NCBI RefSeq assembly: GCF_010894435.1
Contig: NZ_JAAIXZ010000002.1
Coordinates: forward strand, 1 to 64,000
Source of the DNA: Pyxidicoccus trucidator
GTDB taxonomy: Bacteria; Myxococcota; Myxococcia; Myxococcales; Myxococcaceae
Direction of reading: 5' to 3'
Length of the DNA: 64,000 nucleotides
The translations under genes were made by a program, and so were the position numbers. This document shows, in pieces, positions 28,751 to 37,824 of the stretch (position 1 is its first letter; the number at the start of each line of letters is the position of its first letter). Below the pieces are notes generated by a model. The model ran no database searches, was not told the origin of the DNA, and was given only the letters and a program-made list of their open reading frames with translations.

Positions 28751-29310
28751 TTCTCGTCATCGACAACTACGACTCGTTCACCTTCAACCTCGTGCAGCTG
28801 CTCTACACGCTGGGCGCCGAGGTGAAGGTGGTGCGCAATGACGACCTGGACGCGGCCGGAGTGGCCGCGTCGGGCGCCTCGCACCTGGTGATTTCTCCGG
28901 GCCCGTGCACGCCGCACGAGGCAGGCATCAGCGTGGCGGCGATTGCGCAGTCTCGCGTGCCGGTGCTGGGCGTGTGCCTGGGCCACCAGTCCATTGGCGC
29001 GGCGTTCGGCGGCAAGGTGATTCGCGCGCCGGAGCCGGTGCACGGCAAGGCAGCCCACATCCAGCACGGCAACACGGGCGTCTTCACCGGGATGAGCCAG
29101 GGCTTCACCGCGGCGCGGTACCACTCGCTCATCGTGGAGAAGTCGTCGCTGCCCGAGGAGCTGGAGGCCACCGCGTGGAGCCAGGACGGCCTCATCATGG
29201 CGCTGCGTCACCGCACGCGGCCCGTGGTGGGGCTCCAGTTCCACCCCGAGAGCGTGCTCACTCCCGAGGGGCCGAAGCTGGTGCGCAACTTCCTCGACGG
29301 GCGGCTGTAG
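28747..29310 (+). CDS. trpG: Anthranilate synthase component II (glutaminase)
   Basis: A 187-residue class I glutamine amidotransferase. The triad is visible: Cys in 'VLGVCLGHQ' (C77) and His-Glu in 'QFHPESV' (H166, E168); 'ISPGPCTPHEAG' forms the oxyanion region. It feeds ammonia to TrpE; it may also serve PabB, as in organisms with one shared subunit (no pabA is visible here). It starts with GTG overlapping the trpE stop and ends in a hairpin shared with the convergent gene. Confidence 0.95.
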   Translation: MILVIDNYDSFTFNLVQLLYTLGAEVKVVRNDDLDAAGVAASGASHLVISPGPCTPHEAGISVAAIAQSRVPVLGVCLGHQSIGAAFGGKVIRAPEPVHGKAAHIQHGNTGVFTGMSQGFTAARYHSLIVEKSSLPEELEATAWSQDGLIMALRHRTRPVVGLQFHPESVLTPEGPKLVRNFLDGRL

Positions 29311-29323
29311 TCCTCAGCCGCCC
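29299..29323. terminator. Hairpin at the trpG 3' end, bidirectional
   Basis: GGGCGGCTG (29299-29307) and CAGCCGCCC (29315-29323) form a perfect 9-bp stem around the trpG stop codon (29308-29310). The convergent GMC gene ends 18 nt away on the other side, so the stem could end both transcripts. No T-run. Confidence 0.5.
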
Positions 29324-29340
29324 CCATGCGGCCTGCCTTG

Positions 29341-31143
29341 TCAGGGCACGGCCGCCACGGGCAGCCCGGTCGTCGTCGGCGCCGCCGGAGCCGCCGCCCG
29401 GGCCGCCTTGGTTGACGGCCCGGAGAGCTTGTCGGCGAGGTGCTGCGCCAGGGCCACCATGGTCATGGTGGGGTTCCAGGAGCCTCCCGCCGGCCAGAGG
29501 CCCCCGCCCGTGACGTAGACGTTGGCGACGCCGCGGGGCCGGTAGTCCAGGCCGACCACCGCTTCATCGCCATCCCCAATCCACAGGGTGGAGCCCTCGT
29601 GCACCAGTCCCGGCACCCGGCGCTCCACGACTGTCGGTCGCTCCTTGCCCCATGTCCCCTGGTCGGGAGCGCCATGCCAGTACTCGACGCGGGAAGCGCC
29701 CTGGGGGGACAAGGCCAGCTCCATCATCTGGAAGGTTCCCTCGTCCATCGTGTTCCACGTCGCGCGGTCGGTGTCGTTGGCCAGCACCTGCAGCATCACA
29801 TTCGTGGTCGGGTCCTCCTCCCCGTTCGGCTTCAGCCAGTTGTCGCCGTTGCGGAAGTCCAGCTCGCCCAGCACCGCGCAGACGAAGACGAGGTAGTCCT
29901 GGGAGCTCGCGAGCTGCGCGGGCGAGGCCGTGGCCACCACGTCGGGCATGTAGCGGGCGGCCCGCTGCGCGTTCTTCGCGGGGTCCTTGTCGGAGAGCAC
30001 CGAGAGCTGGACGTGGTACTGCATCCCGCTCTGGGCATTCGTCCCGGCCATGTAGATGGCGGCCAGCTCCATCTCCGCCAGCTTGTCGCCGAACGGGTAG
30101 TCCTTCCTCGGAACCCGGGCCACCACCGAGGTGATGAAGTGCGCCGTGAAGCGCGAGCCCGCGCTCTTGAGCTTCGGGAACGAGTTCAGGAGCAGCGTCG
30201 TCGGCGGCAGGGTCCCCATGGCCAGCACCAGCTTCGCGGTGCCCAGGTTGACCACGCCCCGTGACGTATCGAGCGCCGTCGCCACTCCGCCTTGCTGGAG
30301 GATGCGGTTGACCGTGCAGTTCGTCACGATTCGCATAGGGCTGCCGGTGCCGGCCACGGCCAGCTCCGCCTGACGGGTCGCCAGGTCGAGCAGCGGCGCG
30401 GGCGTGGAGAACTTCGCGAAGTCGAGATTCTCCTGGAGGCCGGCGCCCACCGCGATGGGCGCTGCCATGGACCGCGTCGCGGAGCTGATGCGCCCCAGGT
30501 TGGCGGCGAGCATGGCCTGCAGCTTCTTCTGCATGACGCCATAGATGGGCCGACGCTTGGACGTCTTCTCCAGCATCGCCGCGTCGAGGTCGGTATCAAT
30601 CTGGTCCGCGGGGATGACGTTGAGCAGCCGTTCGGCGTCGGCGAAGCGCTCCTCGGCCTCGCGGATGGTCTCCTCGGGCCAGAACGCCATCTCGGCCCGC
30701 GTGGGGCGCGGACACCAGCTGCTCCACATGATGCTGCGCCCGCCAAAGAAGGGCACCATCCCATGCTGGAAGCCGATGGTCCCAGGAGGCTGGCCGGCGG
30801 TCCGCGCCGACAGGGTCCAGGGGAAGGTCTCCGTCAGTCCTCCGAGGACCCGCTGGTAGGGGAGCGGCAGGTTCTGGAAGTGCTCCGGGAGGAAGAAGGG
30901 GCCCCGCTCAATCATCAGGATGCGGCTGTTGGGGTTGTGCTTGAACGCCCGCTCCGCGAAGGCCAGTCCACAGGGGCCGCTGCCGATGATGATGTAGTCG
31001 AACCGCTCGAACTCACGTGCGTCCTTCCAGGCTTCCTCCGTGAGGAAGAACACGTGGTCCATGATTTTCTGCGGCGACGGAGACTGAGGACCCGGCGCCG
31101 GAAAACCATAATTGAAGTTCGGTGACGATGAGACAGCGCTCAT
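29341..31143 (-). CDS. GMC-family FAD oxidoreductase
   Basis: A 600-residue flavoprotein. The N-terminal 'YIIIGSGPCGLAFAERAF' is the ADP-binding Rossmann motif; 'LMIERGPFF' is the acidic strand end; 'FFGGRSIMWSSWCPRP' resembles the GMC signature. The C-terminal 'NVYVTGGGLWPAGGSWNPTMT' is the conserved FAD/active-site end with H-N/S variants. Such enzymes oxidise alcohols, sugars or sterols; the substrate cannot be read here. No clear signal peptide. It lies alone between trpG and the phosphatase gene; a nested dyad sits 49-94 nt upstream of its start. Confidence 0.85.
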   Translation of the reverse strand: MSAVSSSPNFNYGFPAPGPQSPSPQKIMDHVFFLTEEAWKDAREFERFDYIIIGSGPCGLAFAERAFKHNPNSRILMIERGPFFLPEHFQNLPLPYQRVLGGLTETFPWTLSARTAGQPPGTIGFQHGMVPFFGGRSIMWSSWCPRPTRAEMAFWPEETIREAEERFADAERLLNVIPADQIDTDLDAAMLEKTSKRRPIYGVMQKKLQAMLAANLGRISSATRSMAAPIAVGAGLQENLDFAKFSTPAPLLDLATRQAELAVAGTGSPMRIVTNCTVNRILQQGGVATALDTSRGVVNLGTAKLVLAMGTLPPTTLLLNSFPKLKSAGSRFTAHFITSVVARVPRKDYPFGDKLAEMELAAIYMAGTNAQSGMQYHVQLSVLSDKDPAKNAQRAARYMPDVVATASPAQLASSQDYLVFVCAVLGELDFRNGDNWLKPNGEEDPTTNVMLQVLANDTDRATWNTMDEGTFQMMELALSPQGASRVEYWHGAPDQGTWGKERPTVVERRVPGLVHEGSTLWIGDGDEAVVGLDYRPRGVANVYVTGGGLWPAGGSWNPTMTMVALAQHLADKLSGPSTKAARAAAPAAPTTTGLPVAAVP

Positions 31144-31191
31144 GGACTCCCCCCGGAGCCGCGAAAGTGTGAATGACGGCTGGCAGCTGTC

Positions 31192-31237
31192 CTGGTAGGC
31201 GCGAACCCAAGACAGTCCTTGGGCTGAATGCTACCAG
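31192..31237. promoter_or_regulatory. Nested double dyad upstream of the GMC gene
   Basis: Outer arms CTGGTAG (31192-31198) and CTACCAG (31231-31237) enclose inner arms CCCAAG (31206-31211) and CTTGGG (31218-31223), with exactly 7-nt spacers on both sides and a 6-nt centre. The symmetric layout looks like paired operator half-sites or a hairpin with an internal loop. Confidence 0.5.
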
Positions 31238-31389
31238 AATCCAGGCGTGGTTCCGTTGCTCCCAACGCCAGCGCTGTCGTCTTAAGGGGAAGCCCTGACG
31301 CCCTGTGGGGCACTGCGCTGTCGACTTTGGGTTACGCGGTGCTGGAGATTGCAATCATTGTCACGTCGGAGTGCCGCGAAGGCCAGGCG

Positions 31390-31407
31390 TGGCTGCAATT
31401 GCAGCCA
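31390..31407. repeat. 18-bp perfect palindrome
   Basis: TGGCTGCAATTGCAGCCA is a perfect palindrome with no loop, 20 nt past the stop of the minus-strand phosphatase gene. With no loop it is more likely a protein site than a terminator. It sits in the 284-nt gap before the GMC gene. Confidence 0.5.
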
Positions 31408-31427
31408 GCGCGGAGGCCAGCCGATTC

Positions 31428-32021
31428 CTAGCGCAGGTGCCGGGTGTCGTTCCACGTGACGATGACGGGCTGCGTGCCGTCGCCGTCGAGGCTGAGGACG
31501 CTGATGGATGCGGTGCCCAGCATGAAGAGCTGGCCGTTCTCGGGCGGCAGGCCCAGCCACCGCGCCGCGAGCACCCGCAGCAGGTGGCCGTGGGCGAAGC
31601 AGAGCACGTCTCCCTTCACCGCCCGGGCATCCGCGATGACGCGGTCCACGCGGGCGCCTACCTGTGCGGCTGTCTCTCCGTTCGGCGCTCCGTCGGTCCA
31701 CAGCGCCCAGCCGGGCCTCGCCGCGCGGATGTCGTCCCCGGTGCGGCCCTCGTAGTCGCCGTAGTCCCACTCCATGAGGTCGGGCCGCTTCTTCGCCACG
31801 TCGCCATAGCCGGCCAGCGCGCACGTCTCGGCCGCGCGGCTCAGCGGGCTCGTCCACACCTCGGCGAAGCGCCATTCCTTCAGCGGCGCCGCGAGCAACT
31901 TGCCCATCTTCCGCCCGTCATCCAGGAGGGGAATGTCCGTGCGGCCCGTGTGCTGGCCGCTCCGGCTCCATTCCGTCTCACCGTGCCGGACGAGCACTAT
32001 CTGGTGACCCCGAGTCTTCAT
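31428..32021 (-). CDS. Histidine-phosphatase-family protein
   Basis: A 197-residue phosphoglycerate-mutase-like phosphatase. 'IVLVRHGETEW' carries the phospho-accepting His with the R-H-G motif, 'TSPLSRAAET' is the second conserved loop, and 'LCFAHGHLLRVLAARW' holds the second catalytic His. The acidic 'MEWDYGDYEG' resembles cobalamin/alpha-ribazole phosphatases, but the substrate is unresolved. ATG at 32021 is preferred; ATG at 32030 is close. It lies 147 nt downstream of trpA, beyond the operon hairpin, so it is probably separately expressed. Confidence 0.85.
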   Translation of the reverse strand: MKTRGHQIVLVRHGETEWSRSGQHTGRTDIPLLDDGRKMGKLLAAPLKEWRFAEVWTSPLSRAAETCALAGYGDVAKKRPDLMEWDYGDYEGRTGDDIRAARPGWALWTDGAPNGETAAQVGARVDRVIADARAVKGDVLCFAHGHLLRVLAARWLGLPPENGQLFMLGTASISVLSLDGDGTQPVIVTWNDTRHLR

Positions 32022-32132
32022 GATGCCCATCGTGCCAGACGGCGCGGGGATGTCCTCGGCATTCCGGCGGCGAGCGCCAGAGGTTGGACAGTCCACGCCA
32101 CCCGACACTCGGACTCGGACGGGGCACGGCGA

Positions 32133-32156
32133 GGAGGGCAGAGGAGCCTGCCCTCC
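32133..32156 (-). terminator. Hairpin after trpA
   Basis: GGAGGGCAG (32133-32141) and CTGCCCTCC (32148-32156) form a perfect 9-bp stem with a 6-nt loop, starting 12 nt past the trpA stop. It is the likely end of the aroF-trpDCFBA transcript. No T-run follows. Confidence 0.6.
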
Positions 32157-32168
32157 ACTCGCTACTGC

Positions 32169-32960
32169 TCAGCGCTTGAGCCCGCGCTTGATGTCCGCGC
32201 ACAGCGCCTTCGCCGCGCCCGGCCCGTCGGCGTGCGCCGCGCGCACCAGCGCGCTGCCCACCACCACGCCGTCCGCATGCGCCGACAGCGTCCGCGCCTG
32301 CTCCTCCGTGGAGATGCCGAAGCCCGCCACCACCGGCACCGGCGACGCCTTGCGCACCACGTCCAGCCGCTGCGACAGGTCCGCCGGCAGCTCCGCCCGC
32401 ATGCCCGTCACACCCGATACCGCCACGCAGTAGACGAAGCCCCGCGCGTTGCTGGCAATCCCCTGCGCCCGGGCCTGCGACGTCGAGGGCGCGCACAGCG
32501 GAATCAGGTCCACGCCCGCCGCGTCGAACGTGGCCCGCAGGCCCTCGCTCTCCTCGGGCGGCAGGTCCGGCAGAATCGCGCCCGACACGCCGCGCTCGCG
32601 CGCCAGCTTCGCGAAGCGCTCCTCGCCCATCGCCATGATGACGTTGACGTACGTCATGATGACCAGCGGCGTCTGGGGGCAGCGCCTGCGCACCTCGGGC
32701 ACCACCTCGTCCAGCACGCGCTTCAGCGTGGAGCCCGCCTTCAGCGCCCGCTCCGACGCGCCCTGGATGACGGGGCCGTCCGCAATCGGGTCGCTGAACG
32801 CCACGCCAATCTCGATGATGTCCGCGCCACCCTCCACCAGCGCGGCGAACACGTCCACCGAGCGCGGCAGGTCCGGGTCGCCCGCCATGGCGTACGCCAC
32901 CAGCACGCCCTCGCCGCGCGCCTTTGCCTTCGCGAACGTTTGCGCAATCTCTCCGCTCAC
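32169..32960 (-). CDS. trpA: Tryptophan synthase alpha subunit
   Basis: A 263-residue TIM barrel that cleaves indole-3-glycerol phosphate to indole and glyceraldehyde-3-phosphate. The catalytic pair is visible in '[16 protein letters not shown]' (E50, D61). Phosphate-binding 'VAGFGIS' and the late 'GVVVGSALV' are conserved. The GTG start overlaps the trpB stop (GTGA), which fits the fixed alpha-beta complex. It is the last gene of the operon. Cytosolic. Confidence 0.96.
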   Translation of the reverse strand: MSGEIAQTFAKAKARGEGVLVAYAMAGDPDLPRSVDVFAALVEGGADIIEIGVAFSDPIADGPVIQGASERALKAGSTLKRVLDEVVPEVRRRCPQTPLVIMTYVNVIMAMGEERFAKLARERGVSGAILPDLPPEESEGLRATFDAAGVDLIPLCAPSTSQARAQGIASNARGFVYCVAVSGVTGMRAELPADLSQRLDVVRKASPVPVVAGFGISTEEQARTLSAHADGVVVGSALVRAAHADGPGAAKALCADIKRGLKR

Positions 32961-34162
32961 GACTTCACCCCCACCGGCGGCGGCACGCCCCGCGCGGAAA
33001 TGGTCGCCACGTCCTTGTCACCGCGTCCCGAGCAGTTGATGACCAGGTACTTGCCCTTGCCCAGGTCACGCGCCAGCTCCCGGCCGCGCGCGAAGGCATG
33101 CGAGGTCTCCAGCGCGGGAAGGATGCCCTCCGTGCGCGCCACCTCGTAGAAGGCCGCCAGCGCCTCGTCGTCCGTGGCGGTGCGCACCTCCATCCGCCCC
33201 GTCTTCGCCAGGTGCGCCAGCTCCGGCCCCACGCCCGGGTAGTCCAGGCCGGCGGAGATGCTGTGCGCCTCCTGAATCTGCCCGTCCGCGTCCTGGAGCA
33301 CCAGCGAGCGCGAGCCGTGCAGCACGCCCTCCGTCCCCAGCGTCAGCGACGCGCCGTGCTGCCCCGAGTCGAGCCCGTGGCCTCCGGCCTCCACGCCCAC
33401 CAGCCGCACGTCCTTGTCACCGATGAACGGGTGCAGCACGCCAATCGCATTCGAGCCGCCGCCCACGCACGCGATGATGGCGTCCGGCAGCTTCCCGAAG
33501 GCCGCCAGCGCCTGCGTGCGCAGCTCCTTGCCGATGACGGCCTGGAAGTCGCGGACGATGCTCGGGTACGGGTGCGGCCCCGCCGCGCTGCCGATGACGT
33601 AGTGCGTGTCCGCCACCTGCGACACCCACGTGCGCATGGCCTCGTTCATCGCGTCCTTCAACGTCCGCGAGCCCGACTCCACCGGCCTCACCACCGCGCC
33701 CAGCGCGCGCATGCGGAAGACGTTGAGCGACTGACGCTCCACGTCCAGCGCGCCCATGTACACCTCGCAGGGCAGGCCGAAGAGGGCGCACGCGGTGGCC
33801 GTGGCCACGCCGTGCTGGCCCGCGCCCGTCTCCGCGATGATGCGCTTCTTGCCCATCCGCTTCGCCAGCAGCACCTGGCCCACGGTGTTGTTGATTTTGT
33901 GCGCGCCCGTGTGCGCCAGGTCCTCGCGCTTGAGCCACACGTGCGCGCCACCCCACGACTCGGTGAGCCGCCGCGCGGGCGTCAGCGTCGTGGGCCGGCC
34001 CACGAACTCCTTCAGCACCCGCGCGACTTCCTCACCAAAGGAGGGGTCCGCGCTCGCCTTCGCGTAGGCCTCTTCCAGCTCCAGCAGCGCCGGCACCAGC
34101 GTCTCCGGCACGTAGCGCCCGCCGTAGCGCCCGAAGCGTCCGACGGTAGTCTCCGTGGTCAT
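32957..34162 (-). CDS. trpB: Tryptophan synthase beta subunit
   Basis: A 401-residue PLP enzyme joining indole and serine. The Schiff-base lysine is in '[10 protein letters not shown]' (K89), '[14 protein letters not shown]' binds substrate carboxylate, and '[10 protein letters not shown]' binds the PLP phosphate. It is a normal-length TrpB1-type protein. ATG at 34162 has GGGAG about nine nt upstream and lies 3 nt after the trpF stop. It overlaps trpA by 4 nt. Confidence 0.97.
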   Translation of the reverse strand: MTTETTVGRFGRYGGRYVPETLVPALLELEEAYAKASADPSFGEEVARVLKEFVGRPTTLTPARRLTESWGGAHVWLKREDLAHTGAHKINNTVGQVLLAKRMGKKRIIAETGAGQHGVATATACALFGLPCEVYMGALDVERQSLNVFRMRALGAVVRPVESGSRTLKDAMNEAMRTWVSQVADTHYVIGSAAGPHPYPSIVRDFQAVIGKELRTQALAAFGKLPDAIIACVGGGSNAIGVLHPFIGDKDVRLVGVEAGGHGLDSGQHGASLTLGTEGVLHGSRSLVLQDADGQIQEAHSISAGLDYPGVGPELAHLAKTGRMEVRTATDDEALAAFYEVARTEGILPALETSHAFARGRELARDLGKGKYLVINCSGRGDKDVATISARGVPPPVGVKS

Positions 34163-34165
34163 CTC

Positions 34166-34804
34166 TCACTCCCAAAGGTTGATGGACTTCGCGAGCCGCA
34201 CGAAGGCGCGCACCGCGTCCAGGTCCTTGATGCCAGGGGACGACTCCACCCCACTGGCCACATCCACACCGTACGGCCGCGTCGCCCGCACCGCCTCGGC
34301 CACGTTGGACGGCTTCAGGCCCCCCGCCACCAGCACGGGCACGCCACTGCCTGACAGCTGCGCCACCAGCGACCAGTCGAAGCCGACGCCCCCGCCGCCA
34401 TACCCCGGAGCCGCTCCGTCCAGCAGCAGCCCCGCCACGTCGCCCACGCCCACATACTCCCGCGCGCGGGCCACGTCTTCCGGACCCCGGATGCGCAGGG
34501 CCTTGATGACGGGCACTCCGTAGCCCGAGCACGCCTCCGGCGGCTCGTCTCCATGGAGCTGCACCGCCGTGAGGCCGCACTCCAGCACCGTCGCCCGGAC
34601 CGCGTCCGCTGGCGCATTGACGAACACGCCCACCACCGCGCCCAGCGGAGGCCGCGTGGCCGCCAGCGCCGCCGCCGTGCTCAGGTCCACGTACCGGGGT
34701 GACTTCGCGTAGAAGTTGAGCCCGAGCGCGTCCGCACCCGCGTCCCACGTGGCCCGGGCGTCTTCGAGGCGGGTGATGCCGCAGACCTTCACCCGGACGC
34801 TCAT
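34166..34804 (-). CDS. trpF: Phosphoribosylanthranilate isomerase
   Basis: A 212-residue TIM barrel. 'VKVCGITRLEDA' carries the catalytic base Cys8, 'LLLDG' the catalytic acid Asp near 130, and 'LVAGGLKPSNV' with 'DVASGVESSPGIKD' the phosphate-binding end. It performs the Amadori rearrangement of the third pathway step. It follows trpC after 67 nt (the widest gap in the operon) and is separate from it, not fused as in enterics. Confidence 0.95.
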   Translation of the reverse strand: MSVRVKVCGITRLEDARATWDAGADALGLNFYAKSPRYVDLSTAAALAATRPPLGAVVGVFVNAPADAVRATVLECGLTAVQLHGDEPPEACSGYGVPVIKALRIRGPEDVARAREYVGVGDVAGLLLDGAAPGYGGGGVGFDWSLVAQLSGSGVPVLVAGGLKPSNVAEAVRATRPYGVDVASGVESSPGIKDLDAVRAFVRLAKSINLWE

Positions 34805-34871
34805 GTGGAGCCCTCCGCGTCGGGTAGCCGCCCCGGCGCTCTTCCTGGCTCCGTCCCGCTCACCCGGGCGC

Positions 34872-35678
34872 TCACGGGCCCTCCGCGCCGAGCAGCCGCC
34901 TCAGCGCCCGTCCGGGCTCCGGCTCGCGCAGCAGAGACTCGCCCACCAGCACCGAGTCCGCGCCCGCCTCGCGCGCCGCCAGCAGGTCCGCCAGCGACTT
35001 GAGCCCACTCTCCGCCACGAGTGCGAGGGAGCGAGAGCGCAGCTTCGGCATGACCCGCAGCGCCGTGCCCGTGTCCGTCTTCAGCGTGGCGAGGTTCCGG
35101 TTGTTGATGCCCACCAGCTCCGCGCCCGCGGCCAGCGCGCGCTCGGCGTGCGCCTCGGTGTGCGCCTCCACCAGCGCGGCCACCCGCACCTCGCGCGCGG
35201 TGGCGAGCATCTCCCTCAGCTCGCCGTCCTCCAGCGCATCCGCGATGAGCAGCACCGCGTCCGCGCCCCACAGCGCGCTCTCCTCCACCTCGCGCGCCGC
35301 CACCAGGAAGTCCTTGCGCAGCACCGGCACGGCCACCGCCGCCCGCACCGCCACCAGGTCCTCCAGGGCACCGCCGAAGTCCGGCCCGTCCGTCAGCACG
35401 CTGATGGCGCTGGCGCCCGCGGCCTCGTACGCCCGGGCCACCGCCACCACATCCGCGTGCGGAAACGCGCCGCCCGAGGGGCTCTTGCGCTTCACCTCCG
35501 CGATGACGCTCACCGGCCGCCCCGGCACCTTCGCCACCAGGGCCCCGGCGAAGTCACGCGACGCCGGACGCGGGCGCGGCGCCATGGGCGGACGCACGGC
35601 CAGCTCCCGGCGCTTGCGCGCCATGATGAGGTCCAGCGTCCCGGAGGACGCCGACCCTTCACGCTGTGCGCCGCTCAC
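34872..35678 (-). CDS. trpC: Indole-3-glycerol phosphate synthase
   Basis: A 268-residue TIM barrel. 'VIAEVKRKSPSGG' carries the catalytic Lys, 'VLRKDFLV' and 'LLIADALED' the central strands, 'LVGINNRNL' and 'VAESGLKSLADL' the substrate-binding ends. The GTG start at 35678 overlaps the trpD stop (GTGA) and places the usual 'GTLDLIMARKRRELA' N-terminal helix in frame, so it was preferred to internal ATGs. Confidence 0.95.
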   Translation of the reverse strand: MSGAQREGSASSGTLDLIMARKRRELAVRPPMAPRPRPASRDFAGALVAKVPGRPVSVIAEVKRKSPSGGAFPHADVVAVARAYEAAGASAISVLTDGPDFGGALEDLVAVRAAVAVPVLRKDFLVAAREVEESALWGADAVLLIADALEDGELREMLATAREVRVAALVEAHTEAHAERALAAGAELVGINNRNLATLKTDTGTALRVMPKLRSRSLALVAESGLKSLADLLAAREAGADSVLVGESLLREPEPGRALRRLLGAEGP

Positions 35679-36691
35679 GACACGGCCCCGTGGATGAGCG
35701 CGGCCAGCTTGCGCGCCGCGGAGCCCGAGTCGATGGCGTGCTCCGCCTTCTTCACGCCCTCGCGCAAGTCCAACGCCTGGCCCACCACCACCAACGCCGC
35801 CGCCGCGTTGAGCAGCACCGCCGTGCGCAGCCCGGAGCGCTCGCCGTCCAGCAGCGCGCGCAGCCGCTGCGCGTTCTCCTCCGCGTCGCCGCCGGCGATG
35901 GCCTCGCGGGGCACCACCTCCAGCCCCGCGTCCTCGGGTCTCACCGTGAACATCCGCACGGTGCCGTCCTCGCACAGCTCCGCCACCTGCGTGGGGGCGC
36001 AGGGGGAGACTTCGTCCAGCCCGTCGTCTCCGTGCACCACCCACGCGCGGCGGCTGCCCAGGCGCCCCAGCACTCGCGCCGTCTGCTCCAGGCGGTTGCC
36101 GGCGAAGGTGCCCAGCAACTGGTAGCGCGCCCCGGCGGGGTTGGTCAGCGGCCCCAGCAGGTTGAACACGCTGTGGAAGCCCAGGTCCTTCCGCGCCTGC
36201 GCCACATGCTTCATCGCACTGTGGTGCGAGGGCGCGAAGAGGAAGCCCACCCCGTGCTCGTCGATGTCCCGCGCGACGCGCTCGTGCGGGCGCTCCATCT
36301 GCACGCCCAGCGCCGCCAGCACGTCCGCGCTGCCGCAGCGACTGGAGACAGCGCGGTTGCCATGCTTGGCCACCGTCACCCCCGCCCCGGCGGCCACGAA
36401 GGCCACCGCGGTGGAGATATTGAAGGTGTGCGCTCCATCACCCCCCGTACCGCAGGTGTCGAGCACCACCTCCGCCCGGGGAGACAGCTTCGCCGCGCAG
36501 GCCCGCATGGCCTCCGCCGCGCCGAGGATTTCGTCCTCCGTCTCCCCCTTCATCTTGAGCGCCGTCGCCAGCGCGCCCACCTGGGCATGCGACGCCTCTC
36601 CCGCGAGCATCAGGCCCATGACCCGGGCCATCTCCTCGCGGGTGAGGTCGCGCCGGCCCACCACCTTGCCCAGCGCTTCCTTGAGCGTCAT
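35675..36691 (-). CDS. trpD: Anthranilate phosphoribosyltransferase
   Basis: A 338-residue enzyme transferring phosphoribosyl to anthranilate. The PRPP-binding 'DTCGTGGDGAHTFNIS' and 'KHGNRAVSSRCGSADVL' motifs, and the metal-binding 'DGLDE', are intact. The N-terminal helices ('LTREEMARVMGLMLAGEASHAQ') match the family. ATG at 36691 lies 3 nt after the aroF stop and the stop overlaps trpC, so it is coupled on both sides. It is not fused to trpG, unlike in E. coli. Confidence 0.96.
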   Translation of the reverse strand: MTLKEALGKVVGRRDLTREEMARVMGLMLAGEASHAQVGALATALKMKGETEDEILGAAEAMRACAAKLSPRAEVVLDTCGTGGDGAHTFNISTAVAFVAAGAGVTVAKHGNRAVSSRCGSADVLAALGVQMERPHERVARDIDEHGVGFLFAPSHHSAMKHVAQARKDLGFHSVFNLLGPLTNPAGARYQLLGTFAGNRLEQTARVLGRLGSRRAWVVHGDDGLDEVSPCAPTQVAELCEDGTVRMFTVRPEDAGLEVVPREAIAGGDAEENAQRLRALLDGERSGLRTAVLLNAAAALVVVGQALDLREGVKKAEHAIDSGSAARKLAALIHGAVS

Positions 36692-36694
36692 CGC

Positions 36695-37720
36695 CTACCC
36701 CAGTCTTACGACTTCACGGCCCATCGCCTGGGCGATGGCGCGGACCTCGTTCATGGACTTCTCGAACTCGGAGAAGTCCAGCGACTGCGCGCCGTCCGAC
36801 TTGGCGCGCGGCGGGTCGGGGTGCACCTCGACGATGATGCCGTCCGCCCCCACCGCCGTCGCCGCGCGCATCATCGCCGGCACCGCCTTGCGCACACCGA
36901 TTCCGTGCGAGGGGTCCACGAAGACGGGCAGGTGCGACAGCGCCTTGAGCATGGGCACCGCGTTGAGGTCCAGCGTGTTGCGCGTCATCGTCTCGAAGGT
37001 GCGGATGCCGCGCTCGCAGAGGATGACCTGGGTGTTGCCGCGGGCGACGATGTACTCGGCCGCCATCAGCAGCTCCTTGATGGTGGCGCTCATGCCGCGC
37101 TTGAGCAGCACCGGCTTGCGGCGCTCGCCCACCGCCTCCAGGAGGCTGAAGTTCTGCATGTTGCGCGCGCCAATCTGGAGGATGTCGGTGTGCTCGGCCA
37201 CCTCGTCCAGCGTGGCCGTGTCCTTCACCTCGGTGGTGACGAGCAGGCCCGTCTCCTTGCGCGCCTCGGCGAGCAGCGCGAGGCCGTCGCCCTTGAGGCC
37301 CTGGAACTCGTAGGGACTGGTGCGGGGCTTGAACGCGCCGCCGCGCAGCATGGTGGCGCCCGCCTTCTTCACCGCGTGCGCGGTGGAGAGAATCTGCTCG
37401 CGCGACTCCACGGAGCAGGGGCCGGCGATGACGTGGAACGCCGCGCCGCCGATGGTGAGCCCGCCGATGTTCAGCTGCGTGTTGTCCGGCTTCACCTCAC
37501 GGCTGACGAGCTTGAACGGCTGGGAGACGGCCACCGCGTCCGCGACACCAGGGAGCACACGGAAGGGCTCCGGCTCCACCGCGCCCGGGTTGCCGGTGAT
37601 GCCGATGGCCGTGCGGGAGCCCCCTGGAATCGCATGCGGTTGCCAGCCACGACGGCGGATTTCATCGTTCACACGCTCGATGTCCTGGGCCGTCGCGTCG
37701 GGTCGCATCACGATCAACAT
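36695..37720 (-). CDS. aroF: DAHP synthase, first gene of the trp operon
   Basis: A 341-residue 3-deoxy-7-phosphoheptulonate synthase of the Ibeta type with an N-terminal ferredoxin-like (FDL) domain ('[21 protein letters not shown]', residues 1-70). The barrel follows: '[11 protein letters not shown]', '[15 protein letters not shown]', '[11 protein letters not shown]', 'FVDPSHGIG' are catalytic/metal motifs. It starts the shikimate pathway and supplies chorismate. ATG at 37720 has AGGAA five nt upstream; a GTG at 37798 would add 26 non-conserved residues over two leader hairpins. Its link to trpDCFBA suggests tryptophan-responsive control. Confidence 0.93.
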   Translation of the reverse strand: MLIVMRPDATAQDIERVNDEIRRRGWQPHAIPGGSRTAIGITGNPGAVEPEPFRVLPGVADAVAVSQPFKLVSREVKPDNTQLNIGGLTIGGAAFHVIAGPCSVESREQILSTAHAVKKAGATMLRGGAFKPRTSPYEFQGLKGDGLALLAEARKETGLLVTTEVKDTATLDEVAEHTDILQIGARNMQNFSLLEAVGERRKPVLLKRGMSATIKELLMAAEYIVARGNTQVILCERGIRTFETMTRNTLDLNAVPMLKALSHLPVFVDPSHGIGVRKAVPAMMRAATAVGADGIIVEVHPDPPRAKSDGAQSLDFSEFEKSMNEVRAIAQAMGREVVRLG

Positions 37721-37747
37721 GGGGTTCCTGCTCTCTCTCCGAGTGAA

Positions 37748-37768
37748 GGTGCCGGGAAGGCCGGCACC
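37748..37768 (-). promoter_or_regulatory. aroF leader hairpin 2 (proximal)
   Basis: GGTGCCGG and CCGGCACC, eight perfect pairs with a 5-nt loop, lie 28-48 nt upstream of the aroF ATG. It is close enough to the ribosome site to affect initiation, or could be the 3' stem of an attenuator. Confidence 0.45.
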
Positions 37769-37784
37769 GGGTGTCCAGGCTAAC

Positions 37785-37824
37785 GAGCAACCTGACACGC
37801 TTCAGCCACAAGTGTCTGTTGCTC
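37785..37824 (-). promoter_or_regulatory. aroF leader hairpin 1 (distal)
   Basis: On the plus strand GAGCAACctGACAC (37785-37798) faces GTGTCtgTTGCTC (37812-37824), giving 12 pairs with a small central mismatch and a 13-nt loop. It lies 65-104 nt before the aroF start in the divergent region to the FAD-oxidoreductase gene. It may be an operator or an RNA hairpin; no Trp-rich leader peptide was found. Confidence 0.45.

Noticed and set aside
37721..37798. GTG start at 37798 extending AroF by 26 residues
   Set aside because: The extension covers leader hairpins, has no conservation-like pattern, and the ATG at 37720 has AGGAA at good spacing.
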